NCBI GenBank assembly: GCA_036825615.1
Contig: DAISXY010000006.1
Location: 1-64,000 of the forward strand
Origin: JAICXG01 sp036825615
GTDB lineage: Bacteria; Verrucomicrobiota; Verrucomicrobiia; Chthoniobacterales; UBA10450
Direction: 5' to 3'
DNA: 64,000 nt
Shown here in pieces: positions 1 to 9,399 of the stretch. The notes under the pieces were generated by a model. That model saw only the letters and a program-made list of their open reading frames with translations. It was not told the origin of the DNA and ran no database searches. The stretch's first letter is position 1; every line of letters starts with the position of its first letter. Made by a program: the position numbers and the translations under genes.

Positions 1-74
<74 letters not shown>

Positions 75-153
75 AGCCGAATTGGCGGAGAGGAATAATG
101 TCCAGCGTTCCCTTCGGCGCAAGAACCGATTGTTCCTCCCAGCTCCTGCTCCC

Positions 154-195
154 TGCTCGTGATCGTGTTCACCGATTCGATTACGATCAGGAGCA
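154..195. repeat. Inverted repeat between tRNA-Gly and the DoxX-like gene
   Basis: Arms at 154-166 (TGCTCGTGATCGT) and 183-195 (ACGATCAGGAGCA) are complementary at 12 of 13 positions, with a 16-nt loop. It lies upstream of both divergent genes. It could be an operator or just a dispersed hairpin; no T-run follows, so it does not look like a terminator. Confidence 0.4.
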
Positions 196-240
196 CGAGT
201 TGGGAAGAGCGGTGATTGACGGCGTGGTTACAATCCGCGC

Positions 241-657
241 ATGTCCACACTCCATGCCACACTCAGCCCGCTTTTCGTCCTGCACCTTTTTATTTCTGCG
301 TTCTTTGCGATTCTTTTCCTGCAATCGGGGATCGACAAGCTGATCGATCGCCGCGGGAACCTCGAATGGCTGACTGGACACTTTTCGAAAAGCCCACTCG
401 CCGGGATGGTGGGATTGCTTTTTTTTCTCATTACCATTCTCGAGTTATCCGCCGGGGTGGTGAGTGCGGTCGGCTGTGTGATGGTGCTCCTGCGGCGAGA
501 CCCAACGATCGGCTTCTACGGCGCGGCGCTCTCCGGGTTGGCGTTGCTGTGCCTCTTTTTCGGACAGCGAATGGCCAAGGATTATCCCGGGGCGGCCGCG
601 CTCGTGCCCTATATTCTGGTCGTTATTGCCGCACTCATCTGGCTCGGGCAACACTGA
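241..657 (+). CDS. DoxX-like small integral membrane protein
   Basis: 138 residues with four hydrophobic segments (about residues 10-28, 51-72, 75-102 and 117-135), the size and layout of DoxX/DoxD-like four-helix membrane proteins. A short polar loop with GIDKLIDR follows the first helix, as is common in that superfamily. The start is the first ATG after the tRNA region; no strong ribosome binding site is visible. The next gene (OsmC-type) starts about 100 bases downstream on the same strand, and both families are linked to redox or thiol stress in other bacteria, so co-expression is plausible. The exact substrate or partner cannot be read from the sequence. Confidence 0.7.
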   Translation: MSTLHATLSPLFVLHLFISAFFAILFLQSGIDKLIDRRGNLEWLTGHFSKSPLAGMVGLLFFLITILELSAGVVSAVGCVMVLLRRDPTIGFYGAALSGLALLCLFFGQRMAKDYPGAAALVPYILVVIAALIWLGQH

Positions 658-760
658 CTTCGTTAGGCACGTTCCGGGTTTTCGCGAGCGTTGCCCGTCG
701 CCCGGTGAAAGGCGGCTCGCGGGCTTTTGCCAATTCGGACCGAAAGTCCGATGCTCAGCC

Positions 761-1174
761 ATGGTCCAAATTTCCATCGATTACACCGGACAACTCCACT
801 GTGGCGCGAAACACGGTCCCTCGGGGACGACCCTCGCGACCGACGCGCCGACCGACAACCAGGGCAAAGGCGAATCGTTCTCGCCCACCGATCTGGTCGC
901 GACCGCGCTCGGCACCTGCATCGCGACGACGATGGGAATCGTGGCGGAAAAGCATGGGGTCGATCTTAAAGGCATGACCGTCAACGTGCGCAAGGAGATG
1001 GTGAACGACCCGCGCCGGATCGGCCGCCTAACGACCGAAGTGCATATCCCACTGCCGCCTGATCACCCGCACCGGGAACTGCTGGAACAAACCGGACTCG
1101 GTTGTCCCGTCCATCGCAGCCTTCCGCCCGAGATGGAACGGCCGACGAAATTTTTCTGGGAAGGGAAGGGGTAA
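761..1174 (+). CDS. OsmC/Ohr family protein
   Basis: 137 residues, the usual size of OsmC-family proteins, which reduce organic hydroperoxides with a cysteine pair. The two family cysteines are visible: C53 in the central helix (ALGTCIATTMGI) and C115 in GLGCPVHRS. The FSPTDLVATALGTC motif is typical of the YhfA/OsmC branch. An upstream ATG-type extension is open in frame, but it lacks similarity to the family, and the ATG at 761 gives the standard N-terminus. The gene sits between the DoxX-like gene and a convergent deoxyhypusine-synthase-like gene. Confidence 0.9.
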   Translation: MVQISIDYTGQLHCGAKHGPSGTTLATDAPTDNQGKGESFSPTDLVATALGTCIATTMGIVAEKHGVDLKGMTVNVRKEMVNDPRRIGRLTTEVHIPLPPDHPHRELLEQTGLGCPVHRSLPPEMERPTKFFWEGKG

Positions 1175-1207
1175 ACGGCGAATGCCGAATCAAGTATCAG
1201 TCATTCG

Positions 1208-2239
1208 TCACTTTTCACCGTCGAGCAGGTCGGCGTAGCGGTGCGGCGGGCGCGTTTTCCAGCTCCCCTTATGCCAGGCATACCCGGCAATGAGTGGCAT
1301 GGCGACCGTCGCCTCGGCATAGACCATCTGTTCTGCGCCCAAGTCCACTTTGCCCCAGGAGTTCGCTTCCTTCAGGGTTGAACCCGAAAGCGCGCCGTCG
1401 CGATCGTCGGCCACCGTGATCTGGACCGCGTACTTGTGCATGCCGACATCGAACCCGAGGTAATCGCCCGCCACCACCGTGTCCTGGGCGAAGTTCTTCG
1501 GCACCCCGCCGCCGATCATGAACAGGCCGCTCTGTTTCGAGTCGATTTTGATTTTGGTCAGCTCGAGAAAATCCTTCGCCGAATCGATGCTGAGATGTTT
1601 CTCCGGGTTTTTGTATTGATGATGAATCAAGCCAAAGCCCGCGCTGCAATCGCTGAAGGCCGGACAAAAGATCGGCACGCCCTTTTCGAAAGCCGAAAGC
1701 ACGACTGAGTTCGTGGTCTTTCCGCGTTTCTGCAAATAACGGCCCATTTCGCGAATGAACTCGCGCGATGAGTAGGGCCGCGGTTCGAGCGAGTCGGCGA
1801 TTTCGCCGCAGGTCGCGTCGCAAATCCGGAGCTGATCTTCGTCAATGTAAGTGTCGTAGATGCGATCGATCGCGAGCCGGCGCAGGACATCGTCGTTCAT
1901 GAAGATGTCGCCCTTGTAGTGCTTGAACCCGAGCGCCTCGAAGAAGTCCTGATCCACGATGATAGCGCCGGTGGAAACGATCGCGTCCACCATGTTGCTT
2001 TCGACGAGGTCGACCACGACCTGCTTGAGCCCGGCGGAAACGAGCGAGCCGGCGAGGCAGAGAATGATGGCGCAGTTTTCCTCCTGCAACATCTGGTCGT
2101 AAATGTGGGCCGCGCGCCCGAGGTCGCGGGCGGAGAAAGCCATTTTGCTCATCGCTTCGACCAGCGGAACGACGTTGTGCTGCTTGATGTCGATGTGTTC
2201 GACAACTTCGACGAGAAGATCGGATTTTTTCGGTTTCAT
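1208..2239 (-). CDS. Deoxyhypusine synthase family protein
   Basis: 343 residues when started at MKPKKSD; a longer in-frame extension to 2401 has no family character. The whole length resembles deoxyhypusine synthase, an NAD-dependent enzyme that moves an aminobutyl group from spermidine. The catalytic lysine region SWGKV (K297) is kept, together with VSTGAIIVDQDF, PIFCPAFSDCSAGFG and the FMIGGGVPKNF loop. Bacteria lack the eukaryotic substrate eIF5A. Several bacterial relatives are thought to make homospermidine instead, so a polyamine role is likelier than protein modification. No polyamine genes lie nearby. It converges on the OsmC gene with a 33-base gap. Confidence 0.85.
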   Translation of the reverse strand: MKPKKSDLLVEVVEHIDIKQHNVVPLVEAMSKMAFSARDLGRAAHIYDQMLQEENCAIILCLAGSLVSAGLKQVVVDLVESNMVDAIVSTGAIIVDQDFFEALGFKHYKGDIFMNDDVLRRLAIDRIYDTYIDEDQLRICDATCGEIADSLEPRPYSSREFIREMGRYLQKRGKTTNSVVLSAFEKGVPIFCPAFSDCSAGFGLIHHQYKNPEKHLSIDSAKDFLELTKIKIDSKQSGLFMIGGGVPKNFAQDTVVAGDYLGFDVGMHKYAVQITVADDRDGALSGSTLKEANSWGKVDLGAEQMVYAEATVAMPLIAGYAWHKGSWKTRPPHRYADLLDGEK

Positions 2240-2424
2240 AAGCGGCGGTTCGGCTTCCAGCCTGACTCGGCCGGCAGTGCTTCTAGCCTGCCGAATGATG
2301 GCCGAGATGCAACCTGCGGAACGACAGTTTGGAAGCGGCTGTGCATCGTAGCACAGGCATCCCGTGCCTGTGGGGCGGCTCTGCTCGCGGCGTGTGTGCA
2401 CAGATTCTGCTTCTGGAAATTACG

Positions 2425-3912
2425 ATGGTGTTGCGCGCGGCACCGTCATTTATGGGTCGATTTACGGTTTGCCTCTTTGCCTTTTGCGGTTTTCTGCCCC
2501 TTTGCGCCTTTCAGCCGGGAGCGCGCGGTTATGCTCTCGAAGGTAAATCATGGCCGAGCGGCACCACCCTCACGATTCAGATGGAATTGGGCTCACCGAC
2601 GGGGACATTGCAGGACGACAGCGCATCCTGGAACGACGCCACCGCTCCGGCGCTCGACGCCTGGAACGCCGTCATGCGCAACGTGCAATTCAGCGCGGTG
2701 ATGGACTCCTCCGCACCGATTGCCTCCGGCGATGGGGTTAACTCCGCCTCCTTCGCGGCCACGGTCTTCGGCGATTCCTTTGGGGCGAACGTCCTTGCCG
2801 TTACTTACTACAGCACCCAGGGCTCGCGGTTTCTCGAAGCCGACATTCTCTTCAACAAAGCACAACCCTTCGACTCCTACCGCGGCAATCTCCAGTTCAA
2901 CAGCCAGGGCAAATGCGTTTGCGATATCCAGCGCGTCTTTTTGCACGAACTGGGACACGCCCTCGGGCTGGATCATCCCGATGATCATGGCCAGCATGTC
3001 GACGCGATCATGAACTCGGTCGTCAGCAACCGCAGCGATCTCGCGCCCGACGATATCGCTGGCATCCAATCGCTTTATGGCGCGCCGAGCGCGTCACCGA
3101 CTCCCTCGCCAAGCGCCACCCCCGCGCCGCTGCCGAGCCGGTTGGTCAACATCTCGACCCGAATGGAAGTAGGTTTGGCGGACAATGTTCTGATCGGCGG
3201 TTTCATCATTCAGGGCAGTGCGTTGAAAAAAGTGATCCTGCGCGGAATCGGCCCTTCGCTCACAGCCAGCGGCATCACCGGCGCGCTCCAGGATCCGACG
3301 CTCGAACTGCATGACGCCACCGGCGTCTTGCTCCAGAGCAACGACAATTGGCAGGAGAGCCTCGACTCGGGGGAAATCATCGACAGCGGACTTGCGCCTA
3401 ACGATCCGCGCGAGGCGGCGATCATCGCGCGACTCTCCCCCGGCAGTTACACCTTTATTCTTTCCGGGGTGAACAACACCACCGGAGTGGGACTGGTCGA
3501 AAGTTACACCCTCGACACGAGCGCTTCGCGGGCGGCGAACATTTCGACCCGCGGACGCGTCGGGGCGGGAGAGGACGTGCTCATCGGCGGGTTTATTGTC
3601 ACCGGGCAAACCCCAAAACAGATGCTGGTGCGGGCGCTCGGTCCGTCGTTAGGCGCGAGCGGGACGAGCGCTTTCCTGGCTGATCCGGTGGTCGAATTGC
3701 ATGATAGCGATGGCCAGTTAATCGACCGCAACGACAACTGGACGAGCGCCGCGAATGCGAGCCAGATCATCGCCACTGGGATTCCGCCGGCCGATCCGCG
3801 GGAAGCGGCCCTCCTCGAAACGGTCGCGCCCGGGATTTACACCGCCGTCGTCTACGGAGCGGACGGAGGGGAAGGTCTGGCCCTGATCGAAGTCTACGAT
3901 CTCGATCCCTGA
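2425..3912 (+). CDS. Secreted matrixin-like metalloprotease with two C-terminal IGGF repeats
   Basis: About 495 residues. An N-terminal hydrophobic stretch (residues 10-25) fits a signal peptide. A metzincin domain follows, with the zinc motif HELGHALGLDH (first His at residue 174) and a Met-turn-like IMNSVV, then a Ser/Pro/Thr linker. The C-terminus is two copies of a roughly 125-residue unit (NISTR, IGGFII, GPSL, NDNW, GVGLVE). The domain order suggests export and attachment or assembly outside the cell. The start could be the ATG at 2425 or 2452; longer starts run into the neighbour. The gene 600 bases downstream has the same architecture, so the two are probably duplicates. Substrate unknown. 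Confidence 0.85.
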   Translation: MVLRAAPSFMGRFTVCLFAFCGFLPLCAFQPGARGYALEGKSWPSGTTLTIQMELGSPTGTLQDDSASWNDATAPALDAWNAVMRNVQFSAVMDSSAPIASGDGVNSASFAATVFGDSFGANVLAVTYYSTQGSRFLEADILFNKAQPFDSYRGNLQFNSQGKCVCDIQRVFLHELGHALGLDHPDDHGQHVDAIMNSVVSNRSDLAPDDIAGIQSLYGAPSASPTPSPSATPAPLPSRLVNISTRMEVGLADNVLIGGFIIQGSALKKVILRGIGPSLTASGITGALQDPTLELHDATGVLLQSNDNWQESLDSGEIIDSGLAPNDPREAAIIARLSPGSYTFILSGVNNTTGVGLVESYTLDTSASRAANISTRGRVGAGEDVLIGGFIVTGQTPKQMLVRALGPSLGASGTSAFLADPVVELHDSDGQLIDRNDNWTSAANASQIIATGIPPADPREAALLETVAPGIYTAVVYGADGGEGLALIEVYDLDP

Positions 3913-3985
3913 AGACGACCCGATTGCGAATGAACATTTTCGTCCTAAACTCGTCCAAGCTCCTGCTCGTTCCCGCGCACCTGCC

Positions 3986-4570
3986 ATGAAAAAATCAACC
4001 GGTATCCTGCTTTTTCCCGTCCTCTTTTCCCTTGGCATGGTCGCAACCGCGACCACGGTCATCCCGCCAAAGTTCGACGAACTGGTCAGCCGTGCGCAGG
4101 TCATTTTCGACGGCGAAGTCACCGGCCTGCATTCACAATGGATCGGCGAGGGCGCCCAGCACCGCATCGTCACCTTCGTCACTTTCAAGGTGGACGACGT
4201 TCTCAAGGGTGACGCCGGCACGACCTATTCAATGCGCATGCTCGGCGGGACGGTAGATGGCCGGACGATGGAAGTAACCGACGCGCCCAAGTTCAAAGTC
4301 GGCGATCACGACCTGCTTTTCGTCGAAAACAACGGCAGCCAGTTCATTCCCCTGGTCGGAATTCAGCATGGCCGTTTTCGCATTCTCAAAGACCAGGCCG
4401 GCCGGGAAACGCTTCTCACCGGTGAAGGCCAGCCGCTCGCCGACGTGAACCAGCTCGGCACGGACGAATCTGGCCTCGCGCACAGCAAAGCCGCTCTCTC
4501 CCTCGATGACTTCAAATCCGCGATCCGCGCCCGCATTGGCCAGCAAGAGGCGAAAGCAAAAATCCAGTAA
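3986..4570 (+). CDS. Secreted protein of unknown function between two matrixins
   Basis: 194 residues with a clear signal peptide (MKKS, hydrophobic core, ATA). The rest is soluble, with a VDDVLKGD/FKVGDHDLLFVEN pattern suggesting a beta-rich fold. It lies between two matrixin-type proteases on the same strand, and its 3' end overlaps the next gene's likely start by 65 bases. That points to coupled expression and perhaps a role as inhibitor, chaperone or partner of the protease; this is inference only. I do not recognise the family with certainty. Confidence 0.75.
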   Translation: MKKSTGILLFPVLFSLGMVATATTVIPPKFDELVSRAQVIFDGEVTGLHSQWIGEGAQHRIVTFVTFKVDDVLKGDAGTTYSMRMLGGTVDGRTMEVTDAPKFKVGDHDLLFVENNGSQFIPLVGIQHGRFRILKDQAGRETLLTGEGQPLADVNQLGTDESGLAHSKAALSLDDFKSAIRARIGQQEAKAKIQ

Positions 4571-5987
4571 GCGGCTCCTCGCCTCTCTGTTTGCCCTCGG
4601 GCTGGTGGCCGGGCTGCCTCTTTCCAGCAGGGCGTATGTGCTCGAAGGCTATTCGTGGCACACCTCGACCGTCCCGATGCGAGTGCAGTTGGGCGCGAGC
4701 GATGTCGTCCTCGCCGATGGCAGCGTCGACTTCAACAGTGTCGCGGAAAACGCCATGCAGCTTTGGAATCAACAGCTCGGCGGCCTCCAGTTTACCTGGA
4801 CCGTTGCCAGCCGCGGGACGGCGGCGAGCCAGGGGGACGGGGTTAACTCGATGCAATTTGCCGACACCGTCTACGGCGACGACTTCGGCGCCAACACCCT
4901 CGCGGTCACGGTCATCAATAGCAGCGGCGATTCCATTCTCGAGACGGACATTCTTTACAACACCGCGAACAAGTTTAATTCCTTCCGCGGCACGACCACG
5001 GACGCCGGCACCCAGGGCTTTGTCGATCTCCACCGCGTCACGCTGCACGAGCTCGGCCACGCCCTCGGGCTCGATCACCCCGACGAAAACGGGCAGTCGG
5101 TCGTTGCGATCATGAACGCCTTCGTCAGCACGATTGATCAACTCCAGCCGGACGACATCGCCGGCGCGGTCTCGCTCTATGGCGCGCCGCCCAATCCACC
5201 GCCGCCGACTGGCCAGTCGCAGGTCCTGCAAATTTCGAGCCGCGGCCGGGTCGAGACCGGTGACAATGTCATGATCGGCGGCTTCATCATCCAAAACAGC
5301 GCGAGCAAGAAAGTCATTGTCCGCGCCATCGGCCCCTCGCTGAGCGCGTTTGGCGTCGCCGGCGGCCTGGCCGATCCGGTGCTGGAATTGCACGACGGCA
5401 GCGGCGCGGTTCTCCAGACAAACGACAACTGGCGCGACACCCAGGAGCAGGAAATTAGCGCGACCGGATTGCAGCCGACGAATGACAAAGAGGCAGCGAT
5501 CGTGTCCGACCTGCCCGCGGGCAATTACACCGCGATCGTTCGCGGTGTGAACAACAGCAGCGGCGTCGGCTTGGTTGAAATCTACGATCTAGCTCCGGAC
5601 ACCGGGACGATCGCCAACATCTCCACCCGCGCTCGTGTCGGGACGAGCGACGATGTCCTAATCGGCGGTTTCATTGTTCAGGCGCCGCAGTCGCAACCAA
5701 TCGTCGTCCGGGCGATCGGGCCGTCGTTAGGCGCGTACGGGGTCGCCGGCCCGCTGACCAATCCGATGCTCGATCTCTACAATGCGAACGGGGTCCGGAT
5801 CGTTTCAAATGACAACTATCCCAACGCGGTCAACGTCAGCATCATCACCAATTATCATTTAAATCCCCCGATCACGCTGGAGTCGGCGGTTTACTTCGAG
5901 GCTGCGCCCGGCAGCTACACCGCGATTGTGAGCGGAGTGGGTGGAACCACCGGCGTCGCCCTGGTCGAAGTCTACGGACTGAACTGA
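4506..5987 (+). CDS. Secreted matrixin-like metalloprotease with two IGGF repeats (second copy)
   Basis: 493 residues. A basic N-terminus (KRRKQKSSKR) and hydrophobic segment ending SSRA form a signal peptide. The protease domain has HELGHALGLDH (first His at residue 181), followed by IMNAFV and DIAGAVSLYG as in matrixins. A proline-rich linker leads to two IGGF repeats like those of the protease encoded at 2425-3912. The ATG at 4506 lies inside the preceding gene; a TTG at 4536 is the main alternative, and neither has a strong ribosome binding site. The repeat-domain C-terminus suggests a cell-surface or matrix-bound enzyme. Confidence 0.85.
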   Translation: MTSNPRSAPALASKRRKQKSSKRLLASLFALGLVAGLPLSSRAYVLEGYSWHTSTVPMRVQLGASDVVLADGSVDFNSVAENAMQLWNQQLGGLQFTWTVASRGTAASQGDGVNSMQFADTVYGDDFGANTLAVTVINSSGDSILETDILYNTANKFNSFRGTTTDAGTQGFVDLHRVTLHELGHALGLDHPDENGQSVVAIMNAFVSTIDQLQPDDIAGAVSLYGAPPNPPPPTGQSQVLQISSRGRVETGDNVMIGGFIIQNSASKKVIVRAIGPSLSAFGVAGGLADPVLELHDGSGAVLQTNDNWRDTQEQEISATGLQPTNDKEAAIVSDLPAGNYTAIVRGVNNSSGVGLVEIYDLAPDTGTIANISTRARVGTSDDVLIGGFIVQAPQSQPIVVRAIGPSLGAYGVAGPLTNPMLDLYNANGVRIVSNDNYPNAVNVSIITNYHLNPPITLESAVYFEAAPGSYTAIVSGVGGTTGVALVEVYGLN

Positions 5988-6011
5988 GCCCGCGCCCGAG
6001 CCCCACCAGTC

Positions 6012-6155
6012 CGTCATCCCGAGCGAAGTCGAGGGATCCCGTGGTGCAACCCGGTCACCCGGCAGCAAGCAATCCCTCCGCAGCTAAATCCTTCGGCTCT
6101 ACCACGGGATCCTTCGACTCCGTTCCGCTTCGCTCCACTGCACTCAGGATGACGG
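6012..6155. repeat. Dispersed palindromic repeat, family A, copy 1
   Basis: The left arm starts GTCATCCCGAGCGAAGTC and reaches GGATCCCGTGG. The right arm is its near reverse complement, CCACGGGATCC to CTCAGGATGAC, with a variable centre. Similar units lie at 10812, 14987, 16095 and 53068, always between genes. It fills the gap between the second matrixin and the convergent permease gene, so it may act as a bidirectional transcript end. Confidence 0.85.
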
Positions 6156-6163
6156 CGCGTAAT

Positions 6164-7651
6164 TTATTGGGTTCTCCGTCGGGCGCGGTTCCAGAGGAGA
6201 AAGGCCGGAAACCCGCTGAACACTATCGCGATGCCGATCCCGCTCGTCGTCGGCGCAAGCCAGGCCAGATCGAAAATGAGCAGACTTGCGAGCGTGACGG
6301 AAACGAGCGGCACGAGCGGGTAACCCCAGGTTCGATAAGGCCGCGGCAGCTCCGGATTTTTCTTCCGCAAGACAATCAGCGTCACAACCAGCAGAGCGTA
6401 GAAGACGAGGTCGGCCGAGACGATGTATTCGAGCAACTGGGTGTAGACGTTGCCATAACGAGTAACTCCATTCGCATCGACATTCACCGTCCGCGGGAGC
6501 GTGAGCAGGGCCGCCCAGATCCCTTGCGCGACGAGCGCCGCGGCCGGGACGCGCTTCGCATTCAGGCGCGAGATTTTTTCAAAGAACAACCCATCCTGCG
6601 CCATCGCGTAATAGACCCGCGCCCCGGCGAGAATGAGCCCATTGTTGCACCCGAAGGTCGAGATCATGATCGCCGCCGCCATCGCGCTCGCACCCACGCC
6701 GCCGAAGAGCGCGCGCATCGCCGCGACAGCGACCCGGTTTTGCGGCGCGTGCGCGATCTCGCCTAACGACAGCGTGGCGACATAGGCAAGATTGGCGAGC
6801 ACGTAGAGCACCACCACCACTCCGCACCCGATGAGGAGGGAGCGCGGCAAAGTCCGGCCTGGCTCGCGCACTTCGCTGCCCGTGAACGTCACGTTGTTCC
6901 AGGCGGTCTGGGCAAAGAGCGGCCCGACCATTGCCTTGCCGAAAATCATGACGAGCGCGAGCCCGCCCGCGACTGTCAGGCTTGGCTCGACCAGGCTTGG
7001 CGTCCAGCCGTTGGCCCATGGATTCCACCAGGCGGAAGCGCGCGCGGCGGAAGTGGCTTTCCAGCCTAACGACAGTCCGAGCACGATCAGGCCGATGAGC
7101 GCCGCGGTTTTGGCGAGGGTGAAAATGTTCTGGACCCGTTTGCCCGCTTCAAGTCCGCGCGTGTTTACCCAGGTAAGAAGCGCGATGAGCGCAACCGCCA
7201 GCGCCTGTTCGGTGGAGAGACTGATCGCGTAGCTCCCGAAAACGTGAATCGGCCTGACCAGATAATTTTCCGTCGCAATCGCGGGAAAGAAGACGCCGGT
7301 GAATTTGGCGAAGGCGATCGCGACCGCCGCGATCGTGCCGGTTTGGATGACGAGGAAAAGCGTCCAGCCATAAAGAAAACCGATCGCCCGGCCAAACGCC
7401 TGGCGCAGGAAAACATATTGTCCGCCCGCCTGCGGGAGCGCGGCCGCCAGCTCGGCGCAACAAAGCGCGCCCGTGATTGTCATCAGCCCCGCCACTGTCC
7501 AGGCGAGAAGCAGCCAGCCCGGCGCGGCCACGAGGCGGGTCGATTCGGCCGAGGTAATGAAAATGCCGGAGCCGATCATCGAGCCGATCACGATCATGGT
7601 CGCGTCGAGCAGGCCGAGCCCGCGCACCAGCTTCTCGTCAGGCGATTTCAT
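6164..7651 (-). CDS. APC-family amino acid permease
   Basis: 495 residues with about twelve hydrophobic segments. The N-terminal GLGLLDATMIVIGSMIGSGI is the substrate-binding first helix of amino acid/polyamine antiporter family permeases. The gene follows pxpA by 27 bases as the last gene of a minus-strand run pxpB-pxpC-pxpA-permease. That neighbourhood suggests it imports 5-oxoproline (pyroglutamate) or a related amino acid, although APC members vary and the sequence alone does not show the substrate. Confidence 0.88.
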   Translation of the reverse strand: MKSPDEKLVRGLGLLDATMIVIGSMIGSGIFITSAESTRLVAAPGWLLLAWTVAGLMTITGALCCAELAAALPQAGGQYVFLRQAFGRAIGFLYGWTLFLVIQTGTIAAVAIAFAKFTGVFFPAIATENYLVRPIHVFGSYAISLSTEQALAVALIALLTWVNTRGLEAGKRVQNIFTLAKTAALIGLIVLGLSLGWKATSAARASAWWNPWANGWTPSLVEPSLTVAGGLALVMIFGKAMVGPLFAQTAWNNVTFTGSEVREPGRTLPRSLLIGCGVVVVLYVLANLAYVATLSLGEIAHAPQNRVAVAAMRALFGGVGASAMAAAIMISTFGCNNGLILAGARVYYAMAQDGLFFEKISRLNAKRVPAAALVAQGIWAALLTLPRTVNVDANGVTRYGNVYTQLLEYIVSADLVFYALLVVTLIVLRKKNPELPRPYRTWGYPLVPLVSVTLASLLIFDLAWLAPTTSGIGIAIVFSGFPAFLLWNRARRRTQ

Positions 7652-7678
7652 CGAACCTCAGGCTTCCCGCCGGTCGGC

Positions 7679-8431
7679 TCATCCTCTTTGAGGCGGCGCA
7701 ATCGAAATTCCAGCCGCGCCTAGTCTTTTCCGCAGCTCGGCGGCAAAGGCGACCGCTTCCGGCGTGTCGCCATGCACGCAGATCGTATCCGCCTCAATCG
7801 CGATCTCGCTTCCATCCACCGCGCGCACCACCCCTTCGCGCAGCATCCGTAGCACGCGCGTTGCGGCCTCCTCCGCATCGTGGAGGAGCGCGTTTGCTTC
7901 CGTCCGGCGAACAAGCGCACCGTCCGATTGATAATTGCGATCGGCAAAAACCTCGCGCGCCACCCGCAAGCCAGCGGCTTCGCCGGCCCGGGCGAGCGCG
8001 CTTCCACCGGGCGCGAAAAGGACGAGCGCGCGATCAACCGCCGCCACGCCGTGCGCGACCGCCTCCGCCAGGTTGGGGTCGCGCGCCGCCATGTTGTAGA
8101 GCGCGCCGTGCGGTTTCACATGCTGCGGTTTTACCCCTAACGACTGCGCGATCGCCTGAAAAGCGCCCGCCTGATAAACGACGAGCGCAAACACCTCATC
8201 CGGAGAAACCGCCAATTCCTTGCGCCCGAAATTTTTCCGGTCAGCGAAACTCGGATGCGCGCCGACAGCGACGCCTGCTTCGAGCGCGGCGCGAATGGAA
8301 GCGCCGATCGTCACCGGATCGCCGGCGTGAAAGCCACAGGCAATGTTGGCCGAGCTGATCAGACGCAGCAGTTCGCGCTCGCTCGGCGCGCCTTCGCCAA
8401 GATCGGCATTCAGGTCGACGGAAAGTTTCAT
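7679..8431 (-). CDS. pxpA: 5-oxoprolinase subunit A (LamB/YcsF family)
   Basis: 250 residues, the usual length for PxpA. N-terminal motifs VDLNADLGEG and ANIACGFHAGDP are diagnostic of the LamB/YcsF family, and VKPHGALYN is also kept. With PxpB and PxpC it forms the prokaryotic ATP-dependent 5-oxoprolinase that opens 5-oxoproline to glutamate. Its start overlaps the stop of pxpC by four bases, so translation is probably coupled. Confidence 0.93.
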   Translation of the reverse strand: MKLSVDLNADLGEGAPSERELLRLISSANIACGFHAGDPVTIGASIRAALEAGVAVGAHPSFADRKNFGRKELAVSPDEVFALVVYQAGAFQAIAQSLGVKPQHVKPHGALYNMAARDPNLAEAVAHGVAAVDRALVLFAPGGSALARAGEAAGLRVAREVFADRNYQSDGALVRRTEANALLHDAEEAATRVLRMLREGVVRAVDGSEIAIEADTICVHGDTPEAVAFAAELRKRLGAAGISIAPPQRG

Positions 8432-9399
8432 CGGGTGCGCAGCTGCAACCCGACGCGGAAACGCTGCAACTCTTCTTCATGCTCGCGCGCAAGCAGCGCC
8501 GCTTCGCGTGCGCTCACTTCGACGAAGCGGATGAAATCGCCCGGCCGAAGCTGCGCCGCCCGCGCCAGGTCAATCGTGATCACGTGCGCGATTTTCGGGT
8601 AGCCGCCGATGGTTTGGCAATCTCCCAGAAGAATGATCGGCTGACCGTCATCCGGCACCTGGATCGTGCCCGGCGCGACCGGCTCCGATAATCGCTCGTT
8701 AGGTCGGGCCCGCGTCACTCCCTTACCCTCGAGCCGCGCGCCCATCCGATCCGATTTTGGACTAACGACAAATGGTTCCTCGAGCAAGGCGTGATGGCTC
8801 GACTCAGAAAATTCCGCCCACTCGGCCCCGCGTATGACGCGCAGGATTGGATAGCGCTCGGCGGGCTGGCCCCACTCCCGTGGCGCGCTCCAACTCGAGA
8901 CGCGCGGCAGATTTTGCAATGAGGAATTGAATTCGCCGAGCGGCAACTGCTCGCCATCCTGCAAAGCGCGTCCCTGCCAGCCGCCGAATCCGGCACGCAG
9001 ATCGGTCGCGCGGCTTCCCAAAACAAGCGGCACATCAATCCCGCCCGAGATCGCGATCCAGGCGCGACAACCGCGACCGCCGGGCGTGATTTCGAGTTGT
9101 TCGCCGGCCCGGACAACGCAGGCATGTCCTGGCGGTACGGTTTCATCGCCGCAGTTGATGCGAAATTCACCGCCGCACCACGCGATCAGGCGCGCATCGG
9201 AAAAACCCAGGCGCATCCGGCCGAGCGTGACTTCGAGCAGGGCCGCATTCTCCGGGTTGCCGATGAGGAGATTGGCGACCTGCGTCGCCACACGATCCAG
9301 CGCTCCGCCTAACGACACGCCTTCGCGCCGATGGCGCGCGCGCCCGAGATCCTGCACGGTGGTGAGAGGGCCGGCGCGCAGAATCGTTACGCTTCCCAT
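8428..9399 (-). CDS. pxpC: 5-oxoprolinase subunit C (biotin-dependent carboxyltransferase-like)
   Basis: 323 residues. The N-terminal GPLTTVQDLGR and GVSLGGALD regions and the C-terminal GDCQTIGGYPKIAHV motif are typical of the KipA/PxpC (cyclophilin-like) family. It works with PxpB in the 5-oxoprolinase complex. It overlaps pxpB by 13 bases upstream and pxpA by four bases downstream, forming a compact operon. Confidence 0.92.
   Translation of the reverse strand: MGSVTILRAGPLTTVQDLGRARHRREGVSLGGALDRVATQVANLLIGNPENAALLEVTLGRMRLGFSDARLIAWCGGEFRINCGDETVPPGHACVVRAGEQLEITPGGRGCRAWIAISGGIDVPLVLGSRATDLRAGFGGWQGRALQDGEQLPLGEFNSSLQNLPRVSSWSAPREWGQPAERYPILRVIRGAEWAEFSESSHHALLEEPFVVSPKSDRMGARLEGKGVTRARPNERLSEPVAPGTIQVPDDGQPIILLGDCQTIGGYPKIAHVITIDLARAAQLRPGDFIRFVEVSAREAALLAREHEEELQRFRVGLQLRTR

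Noticed and set aside
216..977. 253-codon open frame across the DoxX-like and OsmC genes
   Set aside because: It overlaps two genes with clear family features in another frame, and its product is Arg/Pro-rich as expected for a GC-rich shadow frame.
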